From: Elusimicrobiota bacterium
GTDB lineage: Bacteria; Elusimicrobiota; Elusimicrobia; UBA1565; UBA9628
Assembly: GCA_026388095.1 (NCBI GenBank)
Contig: JAPLKL010000045.1
Location: 62,001 to 126,000, forward strand
Length of the DNA: 64,000 bases
Reading direction: 5' to 3'
The position numbers and the translations under genes were made by a program. A model generated the notes under the pieces. The model had not been told where the DNA came from, did no database searches, and saw only the letters and a list, made by a program, of their open reading frames with translations. Shown piece by piece: positions 41,730 through 49,270 of this stretch (its first letter is position 1; each line of letters opens with the position of its first letter).

Positions 41730-41948
41730 GGGGCCGGTGAGTAATCCTCTTGTGTTGGCCGCTTGGTCATATTTTCACCTAACGTGGTGTCTGCCGTTTG
41801 TGGAAAATGGACAGCTTAAAATACCTTCAAACCGAATTATATTCCTCCGGCTTGCCTAAATCAATGAACATGCCAGCCCACCATCCGGCAAAGGCCGTTC
41901 CAGCCGGGTTGCACAAAATCAGAAAACCAACCCAGCCCCTTCCTTTAC

Positions 41949-42538
41949 TTACTGCCCCGCCTGCGCCCAAACCTGGCCCGCCGGCTCCTTCTCCAATGCC
42001 TTGCCCAGCCCCTCCACCGCTTCGCCGAACGCCTTGCGCATCACCCGCGCCAGGTCTTGCCCCGGCCGGCCGCCGTGCGCCTCTTCCACCTCCACGGTCT
42101 TCTTCCAGAACCCCTGCAAGTCAGGCGCATCGGCCCGCACCAAAGTCGCCGACAGCTCCACCTTGAGCCGGTAGCTCCCGCCGCCCGAGCGCGGGTGTAT
42201 CCAGGACGCCTCCTGCACCGCGCCCTCCACAAAAAGCCGGGCGCCCCGGGACTCCTGCTCCTGAATCGGGAGGTAGCCGTTGCCGCCCTCCACCACCTCG
42301 GCCGATTCCATCAGCCGGGCCTCCAGCTCTGAGGCCAATGCTTTGCTCAGGATCTGCATGGTCAGTTGGGGCCGCCACAGCGAGCCGCCGCGGGTCAGGT
42401 TGGACTGCAGGACCGGGGAGCCGTCCTTCGCGGAGGCCGTCCGGCTGCCGGCGACGGCTCATAATGGCAGGAGGGTTCCAGGCAGCCGCTCAGGACCGGA
42501 AGCAAGCCCAAAATCGAAAACGCAATATTGCGATTCAT
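41949..42538 (-). pseudogene. Frameshifted lipoprotein gene
   Basis: From the ATG at 42538, with GGAGAAG before it, the frame reads a lipoprotein signal (LLPVLSGC lipobox) but hits a stop near residue 48. A second frame picks up around 42460 (SAKDGSPVLQSNLTRGGSLW) and runs to 41949 through MQILSKALASELEARL to VWAQAGQ. The total length is not a multiple of three. One indel near 42440-42465 would restore a protein of about 195 residues. A sequencing error is an alternative to true decay. Confidence 0.65.
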
Positions 42539-42722
42539 TTCTTCTCCGATCCAAGCCACTTCTGAGGGACCAGTGCCGTGCGCGATTATGGGAAGATATT
42601 CGCTTCGTAGGCCTTCTTTTGAAAGAAGTCGTCGGGCAGCGAATATTCCGAGGGATTGAACTTGTGTTTTTCAATCATTTCGTTAAGCTCGGCACTAGCC
42701 TGAATTCTTCAGTTGAAATGGA

Positions 42723-42760
42723 ATTCGGCCCCGGCACGGCCGTAAGTGCCGGGGCCGAAT
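42723..42760. repeat. Perfect 15-bp inverted repeat (hairpin 1)
   Basis: ATTCGGCCCCGGCAC at 42723-42737 pairs exactly with 42746-42760 across an 8-nt loop. No U-tract follows. First of three stems within ~160 bp upstream of the transposase gene; the stretch 42539-42958 has no gene I can support. Confidence 0.85.
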
Positions 42761-42819
42761 CACGCTCCCGAAGAGCGTAAAGAAGCGTTGACCCAGCCCG
42801 AGGTGTGAACACCGGCCTC

Positions 42820-42881
42820 GGCGCCGCCCGGAGTGGCGGCGCCGGGGTGCCCGGCTCGCATACAGCGCTCGCCGGGCACCT
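42820..42881. repeat. Two further perfect 10-bp hairpins
   Basis: CGGCGCCGCC (42820-42829) pairs with 42836-42845, and GGTGCCCGGC (42847-42856) pairs with 42872-42881. Together with the stem at 42723-42760 they make a compact structured region just ahead of the IS gene. Confidence 0.8.
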
Positions 42882-42958
42882 TCCAAAACGAGCCATCGTC
42901 TCGCTAGACTTCTGTTGAACCCGTTGGAGTTACCCAAACGACAGGAGGCAACGAGACG

Positions 42959-44296
42959 ATGGAATACCAAGCTACATCATTACTGGGCAGCAAGGAAATA
43001 GGGATCGAGTTCACGGACAAGCCCGTGACCGCCTGGGGCGGCCTAAGCTTGTTCGTGGGCTTGGCCCGCCAAGTTGGCCTTGAGCATGCTTTACGCGAGG
43101 CGTTGCCGTTTGAGCTGACCTCACCCAACGCCACTGACCCGGTCGAGATCGCGTTGGCGTTCATGGCCGGTGTCCTGGCCGGATCGCGGCGCCTGGCACA
43201 TGTCGAGCGTTTGCGGTGGGACGAATGCGTGCGGCAGATGCTGGGGGTCAAGCGCTTCGTATCCGACACAACGCTGGCGCGCTTTTTCCGGCGGTTCACG
43301 GCCGGGACCGTGACGACGGTTTTCGAGCAGCTCATGGTCTGGCAGATGAAGTTGGTCGAACTCAACGAGGACATCCTGGACCTCGATAGCACGATCATGG
43401 AGCGCTACGGCAAGCAGGAAGGAGCGTTCCTGGGCTATAACCCAAAGAAACATCGCAGACCCAGCCACCATCCGCTCTTGGCCACGCTGGGCAGCCGTCC
43501 ATGGATCGTTCATGCCTGGCTGCGGTCGGGAAACACGACGAGCGCCAGGGGTGCTGAGCAGTTCTTGGCGGAGACCTTGGCGATGCTGCCGAACGCTTCT
43601 TCAATCCGCTATCTTCGCGCCGATTCGGGTTTCGGTTACGATCCGTTCTTGAACTGCGTGGAAGACAAGCGCCTGGTCTACACTGTGGCGGCGCGTTTCA
43701 CCAAAGGGCTCAGGAACCTGACGTCGGCGGTCACGAACTGGCGGGAGCTTGACCCGGACACCGCGGTCAGCGAGGTCATGTTCCAGGCGCATGGCTGGAC
43801 GAAAGCGCGGCGGGTCGTGCTGATCCGCAGGCGCAAGAAGGAGTTGGACTTCGTGCGCGGCCGGGAGCTCTTCGATCTTCCAGGCTACTTGTTCCAGGCG
43901 ATCCTGACCAATCGGACAGACGCGCCGGAAGAGGTCTGGCGCTTCTACCGCAAGCATGCTGAGATCGAGACGAAAATTCGCGAGCTGAAGTGGGACTATG
44001 GCATCGATGGCTTCGCGCAGAAGAAGTTCTTTGCAACCGAGGCCGCGTTCCGGATGGTTTGCATCACGTTCAATCTGATGACGCTGCTTCAGGAGAAGAT
44101 CGGGCAGCCGGGCTATCAGACGCTGGGGACCTTGCGCGCGCAGTTGCTGGCCTGTGGTGCGGTGCTCGGACGCGATGGGAAAAAGACAGTCCTGCGGCTG
44201 TCGTTGGGGGGGCCGTGGCGTGTGCGTTTTGAGCAGGCACTGAGCGCCTTCTTCCCGGCGATAAAAGCCAACTGCGCCTCAGTTGTGACCAGCTAG
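42959..44296 (+). CDS. IS1380-family transposase
   Basis: 445 residues, intact. DLDSTIMERYGKQEGA and GYNPKKHRRPSHHPLLA contain the first catalytic Asp region of the DDE transposases in this family; RADSGF supplies the second, and the C-terminal YRKHAEIETKIRELKWDYG the Glu region. AGGAGG lies ~8 nt before the ATG. I could not define matching terminal inverted repeats or target duplications by eye, so only the gene is delimited. It sits between the cassette array and the ATPase islands. Confidence 0.88.
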   Translation: MEYQATSLLGSKEIGIEFTDKPVTAWGGLSLFVGLARQVGLEHALREALPFELTSPNATDPVEIALAFMAGVLAGSRRLAHVERLRWDECVRQMLGVKRFVSDTTLARFFRRFTAGTVTTVFEQLMVWQMKLVELNEDILDLDSTIMERYGKQEGAFLGYNPKKHRRPSHHPLLATLGSRPWIVHAWLRSGNTTSARGAEQFLAETLAMLPNASSIRYLRADSGFGYDPFLNCVEDKRLVYTVAARFTKGLRNLTSAVTNWRELDPDTAVSEVMFQAHGWTKARRVVLIRRRKKELDFVRGRELFDLPGYLFQAILTNRTDAPEEVWRFYRKHAEIETKIRELKWDYGIDGFAQKKFFATEAAFRMVCITFNLMTLLQEKIGQPGYQTLGTLRAQLLACGAVLGRDGKKTVLRLSLGGPWRVRFEQALSAFFPAIKANCASVVTS

Positions 44297-44358
44297 ACAA
44301 CCCTAGGCCAGGAGGTGCTTATCGAGCGACAAAAATATCCGAAAAAGGCGGGACGAAA

Positions 44359-44919
44359 TTATCCGGCCGCTTCCGACGATGGGAGTTGGCCAACTGACGT
44401 TTTCAGGCTAGAGATTGCCGCCTTGATTCTTTCCCCCAATATGCTCGAGATGGTGGCGGGCCCGGTTGTGTCGAAACCTTCCAGCATCATTTGTCGCCAC
44501 TTGTTCCCATACAGGTAGTACATCCGGACAAGATAGATCTTCTTAAGGCGCATCTTGAGGTCCTTGGCAGTAGCCGAATCTAATGACCCGTGCGATGCTT
44601 TTCCATCAATGGCAGCCTCCAATTTTGTGCGGCTGCTTTTCTGCCCCGATTCTATCTTCGACGTGAGCGTCCAGATCTGTCTCACGAGAGCTTCCAGCTG
44701 CTTCTGATCCTTGGAAGAAGCAAGCTTGTTTTTCCTCCAGTAAGCAAGATAATCCTGAGACATCCCTCTATCTTCTCGCTTGAGACGCTCCCAATCGGAG
44801 TTTCCCTCTATGGGCCGTTGGGCCTGAGCCGCAGCAGGCGCTGCCGAAGCCGATGCGGCGGCCAGAAGACACGTCAAGGCTAATAGGCTCACGGGCATGA
44901 AATTGTTCTTTTCACTCAT
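44359..44919 (-). CDS. Secreted helical protein of unknown function
   Basis: 186 residues with a signal peptide (about 1-27, ends SASAAPAAA). The mature protein is mostly charged helix (SDWERLKREDRGMSQDYLAYWRK, KLEAAIDGKASHG) with no recognised domain. AGAGGAG lies ~8 nt before the ATG at 44919. It follows the ATPase gene (44938) by 18 bp and may be co-transcribed with it. Confidence 0.7.
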   Translation of the reverse strand: MSEKNNFMPVSLLALTCLLAAASASAAPAAAQAQRPIEGNSDWERLKREDRGMSQDYLAYWRKNKLASSKDQKQLEALVRQIWTLTSKIESGQKSSRTKLEAAIDGKASHGSLDSATAKDLKMRLKKIYLVRMYYLYGNKWRQMMLEGFDTTGPATISSILGERIKAAISSLKTSVGQLPSSEAAG

Positions 44920-44937
44920 TTTTGGTTCTCCTCTCTT

Positions 44938-46122
44938 CTAAGACCTCAGCCACTTCTCAGGGGAAGCGCACAAAAACTCCTCAAGGGGGATGCCTTGCTC
45001 ACCTACGATCAGCTTCCTCTGCGGGTGGAACTCCTCGCTGAATCGCTCCAGCCCGGACAAAGAGCCATCGCCCCTGGAGCTGGAAACCTCCACGGCCGTG
45101 AGCCCGCCTTCCCCCTTGATGACGAAGTCCACATCACGGCCCAGCTCGCGCCAGTAGAAGACCTCGCAGCCGGTCCCCGCGAGCCCGTTGACCAGCTGCG
45201 CCCCGACCGCGGATTCTACGAGCCGGCCCCAGAATCCCTTGTCCGCTTGCGCGGCTGCAAAGGAATGCTTGCCGCCGCTCGTGATCAGGGCGTTGTTGAG
45301 CGCGAGCAGTTTCGGACTGGAGCCCCTCTGCCCGGAGCCGCCACCCGGGTACTTTTGCAGGCCCGCCAGCAGGCCCGCGTTGGAGAGCGATTGCAGATAA
45401 CCCGCCAGCGTCACCGGGTTGCCGGCGTGCTGAAGCTGGTCCAGCATCTTCCGGTAGGAGAGGACCCGGGCCGAGTTGTCGCAGCCCAGCCGGAAGAGCT
45501 GGCGCAGCAGAGCCGGCTTTTCCATGTGGATATCCCTGGATAAGGTCGTCTCCGCCAGATCCAGCATGTAGCCCCGCCAATGCTCCTCCTTCGCGATGAA
45601 CTGCGCGCCCGCGGGATAGGCCCCGAAATAGAGGAATTGCTCAAGCCCCCAGCCGAAGGCTGCCTTCATCTCGGCATAGGACCAGGGGGGGACTCCCAAA
45701 ACTTCAAAACGGCCGGCCAGGCTTGCGTTGAGTCCCTGCAGCGCCAAAGCCGGCTCAGAGCTTAGCATGACGAACCTCAGAGCCGTGCCCGCGGCCGAAT
45801 CCTCATCCCAAAGACGCTTGATGGTCTCCGGCCAGCCCGGAACCTTCTGCACCTCATCCAGCACCAGAACGGCCCCGGCCCGGCCGGCGGCTTTGGCCCG
45901 GTTGCGGCCGATTTCCCATTCTCTTGCGATCCACGCCGCGTCACGGTCATACCCGTCCACACTCGCGTAATCAGAGGCCGCTTTGGCGGCTTTGAGGGCC
46001 TGGACTATGAGGGTGGACTTGCCGACCCAGCGCGGCCCGATCAAGGCATGGATGGACTTGCGAGGCTGCGCCAGCAGGCCGGTCACGGCTTGGAGCAGCG
46101 GGCGCTCAAAAGTCGCGTTCAT
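44938..46122 (-). CDS. AAA ATPase with DUF4143-type C-terminus
   Basis: 394 residues. Walker A GPRWVGKST (about 29-37), Walker B AVLVLDEVQKVPGWPE, sensor LSSEPAL. The C-terminal part (SYRKMLDQLQHAGNPVTLAGYLQSL; ELGRDVDFVIKGEGGLTAVEV) contains the nuclease-like E-x-D-F-V...E-V block typical of the DUF4143 proteins. These are widespread accessory ATPases with poorly known function. Preceded by the 62-bp repeat region. A GGAG precedes the ATG. Confidence 0.85.
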   Translation of the reverse strand: MNATFERPLLQAVTGLLAQPRKSIHALIGPRWVGKSTLIVQALKAAKAASDYASVDGYDRDAAWIAREWEIGRNRAKAAGRAGAVLVLDEVQKVPGWPETIKRLWDEDSAAGTALRFVMLSSEPALALQGLNASLAGRFEVLGVPPWSYAEMKAAFGWGLEQFLYFGAYPAGAQFIAKEEHWRGYMLDLAETTLSRDIHMEKPALLRQLFRLGCDNSARVLSYRKMLDQLQHAGNPVTLAGYLQSLSNAGLLAGLQKYPGGGSGQRGSSPKLLALNNALITSGGKHSFAAAQADKGFWGRLVESAVGAQLVNGLAGTGCEVFYWRELGRDVDFVIKGEGGLTAVEVSSSRGDGSLSGLERFSEEFHPQRKLIVGEQGIPLEEFLCASPEKWLRS

Positions 46123-46139
46123 ATCGCTCCAGGTGCGGA

Positions 46140-46276
46140 ATCATTTTGCTCAATGGCATTTTAGGGCTTTTTCCCCGTCGCCTTCAAACGTGATTAACCG
46201 CATCATTTTGCTCAGTGCCGTTTTTGACCCTTTTGCTCGGCCTCTTGCAACGCGATTAACCGCATCATTTTGCTCA
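46140..46276. repeat. 62-bp-spaced direct repeats upstream of the DUF4143 ATPase
   Basis: ATCATTTTGCTCA occurs at 46140-46152, 46202-46214 and 46264-46276, exactly 62 bp apart; the last two copies extend to a 23-bp identity (46192-46214, 46254-46276). Degenerate TTTTGCTC copies occur at about 46231 and 46291. The first copy lies 18 bp upstream of the ATPase start, so an operator role is plausible. C-rich ACCCCT repeats follow at 46310-46340. Confidence 0.8.
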
Positions 46277-46375
46277 ACGACTACCCCTTTTTTTGCTCAA
46301 AACAGTCGACACCCCTACCCCCTACCCCTACCCCACCCTGCCATGTGGGGGGGTGGAGGGGTAGGGTACAGTCGC

Positions 46376-47398
46376 CTAGGGGCCCACCCATCGGTAGCGG
46401 TCCTTGCCTTCTCTGCGCACTGACTTCTTTCCGACCAGCAGTCCGATGAAGCCAAGAGCCCTTTGGACGTCCAGTCCAGTTTCCGCCGCGATCTGCCCGG
46501 ACGAGAAGACCGCGAGCCTGCGGCAAGCCTCGGCAAACTGGCCGGTCGGGTCTTGAGGGACGTCCGGCAGGGGCGCTCCAGGGGCGCCCCCCCAGCCTTC
46601 CTTTACCTTGCCGGCCCGCCAATGGCCGGAGGCCTTGGCGCCGGCAAAGACGGCCAGGACGGTCCCCAGGGCGGTATTCATGTTGGAGGGCCAGACCGTG
46701 GCGACGCCCAAGTCCCCGGCGAACCATATGACGAACGGCAGGATGCACCAAGCCAAAACGAACCAGTTGCCCCAATAGGCATCCTGGTCAAGGGGATCGG
46801 TCCATTTCTCCCATTCCCGGGTGGCGCAATAGGCGCTGAGGACCAAGCCGTAGCTGACATAGAGCTTGCCTGTGTAGATCCACGCGCCCCCGGATAAGCC
46901 CTCCACGGACGCGTCCCACAGGCAGGCGGCGCCCAGGAGCATCGAACCGAGCCTGAGCGCATGGCGGGTGAGGTACTGGTCTGTGGTGAGGACGGCAGGG
47001 ACCGGCGCGGCTGACCGAGCGCGGGCAAAGGTCCCGCGCGTAAGGCCCCGCCAGCGGGCCGAGGCCTTGCTGCCCGCGTAGGCCGCCATCACGTAGGCCA
47101 GGGTGCTGTTGAGGGAGTCGGGCCAACTGGGCGCCGCGATATTGGTGATGTCCGCCAGCCACAAGAGGGCGGGCAGGAGCATCCAGGCCAGCAAGTACCA
47201 ATGGCCGCCGTAGGATCTCTGGTCCTGGGGATCGGCCCATTTCTCCCATTCGCGGGTGGAGGCGTAGGCCGCCAGCACCATGCCGTAGGCTTGGCCGAGG
47301 CCGGGGAAGGCGCGCCAGGCGCCGCCGGAGAAGGCTTCGCGGGCGAGGTCGAGGAGCGCGGCGCAGGCGAGGGCAGGGGCGGGCTGGTCGGGGCTCAT
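46376..47398 (-). CDS. Membrane protein with internal duplication and C-terminal winged-helix-like tail
   Basis: 340 residues. Two ~100-residue halves repeat the same pattern: SGGAW...YGMVLAAYASTREWEKWADPQDQ...WYLLAWMLLPALLW and SGGAW...YGLVLSAYCATREWEKWTDPLDQ...WFVLAWCILPFVIW, each with three hydrophobic segments and ending AGxKASxxWR. The last ~70 residues (FAEACRRLAVFSSGQIAAETGLDVQRALGFIGLLV) look like a helix-turn-helix. No family recognised. Convergent context and island location suggest an accessory role. Confidence 0.7.
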   Translation of the reverse strand: MSPDQPAPALACAALLDLAREAFSGGAWRAFPGLGQAYGMVLAAYASTREWEKWADPQDQRSYGGHWYLLAWMLLPALLWLADITNIAAPSWPDSLNSTLAYVMAAYAGSKASARWRGLTRGTFARARSAAPVPAVLTTDQYLTRHALRLGSMLLGAACLWDASVEGLSGGAWIYTGKLYVSYGLVLSAYCATREWEKWTDPLDQDAYWGNWFVLAWCILPFVIWFAGDLGVATVWPSNMNTALGTVLAVFAGAKASGHWRAGKVKEGWGGAPGAPLPDVPQDPTGQFAEACRRLAVFSSGQIAAETGLDVQRALGFIGLLVGKKSVRREGKDRYRWVGP

Positions 47399-47631
47399 GG
47401 CGGTACTAAATCAGCCGGATTGTAGCAAAAGGCCGCAGCCTTGCATGCTTTACGGCGCCGTCTAAGCGCCTTGGGGTCGATGAGTCCTGTCGCGCTCATG
47501 CCGCGAATCCTGACGAACATCGCCCTGCCCACCATCATCACCACCGCGGCCTGCATAGAAAAGGTCCCGGCCAAGTAACGGCGACGGCCACCCCGACGGA
47601 ACATCGGGCCCCCTCGTAGGGGTCCCGCTGG

Positions 47632-47652
47632 CTCCGCACCTCTGGTGCGGAG
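47632..47652. repeat. Palindrome, left of AAA ATPase gene
   Basis: CTCCGCACC (47632-47640), loop TCT, GGTGCGGAG (47644-47652), followed by TCCGCAC and, 20 bp on, TTCGGCCCGA. The same arrangement recurs at 49208-49234 on the other side of the ATPase gene. The gene-free stretch 47399-47819 otherwise holds a GGAAC...CGTA pair (47670-47694). Confidence 0.7.
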
Positions 47653-47750
47653 TCCGCACGACGGACCAGGGAACTTTTTCGGCCCGAGCTCGTATATAGA
47701 GTATCCCACGGGCTGCTGGGCCTTGTATCGGGGGATAGGAACCCCTGCCA

Positions 47751-47786
47751 AGTTATAGGCACTTATAGCTCTTGGGCCCTATAACT
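47751..47786. promoter_or_regulatory. 9-bp inverted repeat upstream of the AAA ATPase gene
   Basis: AGTTATAGG (47751-47759) pairs with CCTATAACT (47778-47786), 33 bp before the ATG at 47820. The right arm overlaps a TATAAC box, so it could be an operator on a promoter. Confidence 0.4.
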
Positions 47787-47819
47787 AGGAATATCTCGTA
47801 TGACTGGCGGAACACCATC

Positions 47820-49019
47820 ATGGATCAGATGAATAACCCGTTCTCTCCCGGCGCCGGCTCGCCGCCCCCGGAATTGGCCGGGCGCGATGATATCCTCGCG
47901 AAATCAAAGGTTCTTCTTGGCAGAGTCCGCCAAGGCCGTTCCGAAAAGAGCCTGCTGCTGGTCGGCTTGCGGGGGGTCGGAAAAACAGTTCTTCTTAACG
48001 AGATAGAGCGGATCACCCGTGCGACAGGGTATCGCGCCATCACTTTGGAAGCGCACGAGGATAAGTCCTTAGCCACGCTGTTGGCCCCCCATTTGAGGCG
48101 GGTTCTGTTCGAATTTGATCGGATGGAGGGATTGAGCAACAAGGTCAAGCGCGGGCTTGGCGTGCTCAAGAGTTTTATCAGCGGCATAAAAGTCAAAGTC
48201 GCGGAGTTGGAATTCGGGCTCGACATAGAACCCGAGCGCGGCGCGGCCGACAGCGGGGATCTGGAGACGGACCTTCCCAGCCTGTTCATGGCTGTCGCGG
48301 AGGCGGCCCAGGATCGCGGGACCGCGCTGGCTTTATTGATCGACGAGATCCAATACCTGTCGGCAACCGAATTAAGCGCCCTTATCATGACCCTTCATAA
48401 GATGCAGCAGCTGCGGCTGCCGCTGGTGCTGATCGGCGCCGGCCTTCCCATTTTGACAAGGCTGGCCGGAGCGTCCAAGTCTTATGCTGAGCGCCTTTTC
48501 GAGTTCCCCTCGATAGGCCCGCTATCCGCCGCCGACGCAGCCAAAGCCCTTCGGGATCCGGTCGGGCGCTCCGGGGTGGGGTTCTCCGATGACGCGATCG
48601 ACAGGATCGTCCGATTGACTCAGGGGTATCCCTATTTTCTTCAGGAGTGGGGGTATCAGTCATGGAACCACGCTGAAAGGACGCCTATCTCTCTCGATGA
48701 TGTCAGGCGGGCGACCGCGACGGTCATCCAGCGATTGGACGAGAATTTCTTCAAGGTGAGATTCGACCGGCTTACGCCTAGAGAGAAAGAGTATCTGCGC
48801 GCGATGGCGCATCTGGGCTCCGGCTCCCAGCGCTCTGGAGATATCGCCGGTGCTTTGGGCGCCAAGATGAACAGCCTGGGCCCGACGCGCGCGAACCTGA
48901 TCAATAAGGGGATGATCTACAGCCCGGCTTACGGCGACATGGCGTTCACCGTGCCGCTTTTTGGTGAATTCATGCGCCGCGCCATGCCTGGATTCCCAGG
49001 AGCAAGTCAAGGAAGTTGA
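47820..49019 (+). CDS. AAA-family ATPase (archaeal-type/orc1-like ATP-binding protein)
   Basis: 399 residues from the ATG at 47820 (MDQMNNPFSP); a 16-residue extension to 47772 is possible. GLRGVGKT is the Walker A motif, ALLIDEIQYLSATE the Walker B motif, and LVLIGAGLPIL resembles sensor 1. The C-terminal ~110 residues (LTPREKEYLRAMAHLGSGSQRSGDIAGALG...RANLINKGMIYSP) form a winged helix. Such ATPases often sit on mobile islands and may act in DNA-related or defence functions; the role here is unknown. Confidence 0.82.
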   Translation: MDQMNNPFSPGAGSPPPELAGRDDILAKSKVLLGRVRQGRSEKSLLLVGLRGVGKTVLLNEIERITRATGYRAITLEAHEDKSLATLLAPHLRRVLFEFDRMEGLSNKVKRGLGVLKSFISGIKVKVAELEFGLDIEPERGAADSGDLETDLPSLFMAVAEAAQDRGTALALLIDEIQYLSATELSALIMTLHKMQQLRLPLVLIGAGLPILTRLAGASKSYAERLFEFPSIGPLSAADAAKALRDPVGRSGVGFSDDAIDRIVRLTQGYPYFLQEWGYQSWNHAERTPISLDDVRRATATVIQRLDENFFKVRFDRLTPREKEYLRAMAHLGSGSQRSGDIAGALGAKMNSLGPTRANLINKGMIYSPAYGDMAFTVPLFGEFMRRAMPGFPGASQGS

Positions 49020-49026
49020 GAACAAA

Positions 49027-49058
49027 ATCTTAAGGTGCCCAAATTGGCACCTTAAGAT
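49027..49058. terminator. Perfect 13-bp hairpin after the AAA ATPase gene
   Basis: ATCTTAAGGTGCC (49027-49039) pairs exactly with 49046-49058, loop CAAATT, 8 bp after the stop codon. The U-rich side (AAAA before the stem) would serve a transcript on the minus strand; on the plus strand no U-tract follows, so termination in that sense is uncertain. Confidence 0.5.
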
Positions 49059-49069
49059 GGGGCAGTCAC

Positions 49070-49192
49070 TCGAAGTATCTCCCCCGGGCCTTCACGGAAG
49101 AGGGTATCGCCATGCTCTCGGGGCTCCCGCGCAGCGAGCGCGCAATCAAGGTCAATGCCTCCCAAGCGCAAGCGGCTCGCCAAGTCATGATA
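49070..49192 (+). pseudogene. Remnant of an ORF6N-domain DNA-binding protein
   Basis: The frame reads SKYLPRAFTEEGIAMLSGL then PRSERAIKVN, which matches the characteristic end of the ORF6N domain (AFTEQGVAML...SERAIxVN) found in phage- and island-encoded proteins. Only ~40 residues remain, with no start and no C-terminal part. It lies between the AAA ATPase and the peptidase gene and marks the right side of the island. Confidence 0.55.
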
Positions 49193-49207
49193 TACGGCCA
49201 CCCCGCC

Positions 49208-49234
49208 GGACTCCGCGCCTGCGGCGCGGAGTCC
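49208..49234. repeat. Palindrome, right of AAA ATPase gene
   Basis: GGACTCCGCGCC (49208-49219), loop TGC, exact complement at 49223-49234, then CGCAC and, about 20 bp on, TTCGGCCCGA. Related to the palindrome at 47632-47652. Confidence 0.7.
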
Positions 49235-49270
49235 GCACAGCAGCGGAAATCCTTCGGCCCGAACAATTGT

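Larger units (their letters stand above)
34467..41783 (-). mobile_element. Integron gene-cassette array without integrase (CALIN), seven cassettes
   Basis: Seven single-ORF units on the minus strand, each followed by an imperfect palindrome bounded by RYYYAAC-like and GTTRRRY-like core sites, define a cassette array. ORF starts lie shortly after a GTT core in most cases. G+C content falls well below the flanking chromosome. No tyrosine recombinase of the IntI type is found in the window; the upstream boundary has a core-like GTTAGGT at 41777-41783 but no attC stem. To my knowledge such clusters (CALINs) are common in environmental genomes. Confidence 0.85.

Noticed and set aside
41734-41783. 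attI site with adjacent integrase
   Set aside because: Only a core-like GTTAGGT is present; there is no integrase-like recombinase gene in the window and no attI structure I can recognise.
42880-44320. Defined IS1380 terminal inverted repeats and target duplication
   Set aside because: Sequences left and right of the transposase share only short GCTAGAC-like words, so the ends cannot be fixed by eye.
46310-46372. CRISPR or telomere-like array (ACCCCT-rich)
   Set aside because: It is a short low-complexity C-rich run with a partial inverted repeat; there are no regular spacers and no cas genes.
47395-47751. 118-codon minus-strand ORF
   Set aside because: It runs through the palindrome and the GGAAC box, has no plausible ribosome-binding site and no recognisable protein features.
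49112-49270. N-terminal extension of the prolyl oligopeptidase
   Set aside because: It translates the ORF6N remnant and the palindrome; the signal peptide begins at the Met at 49271.
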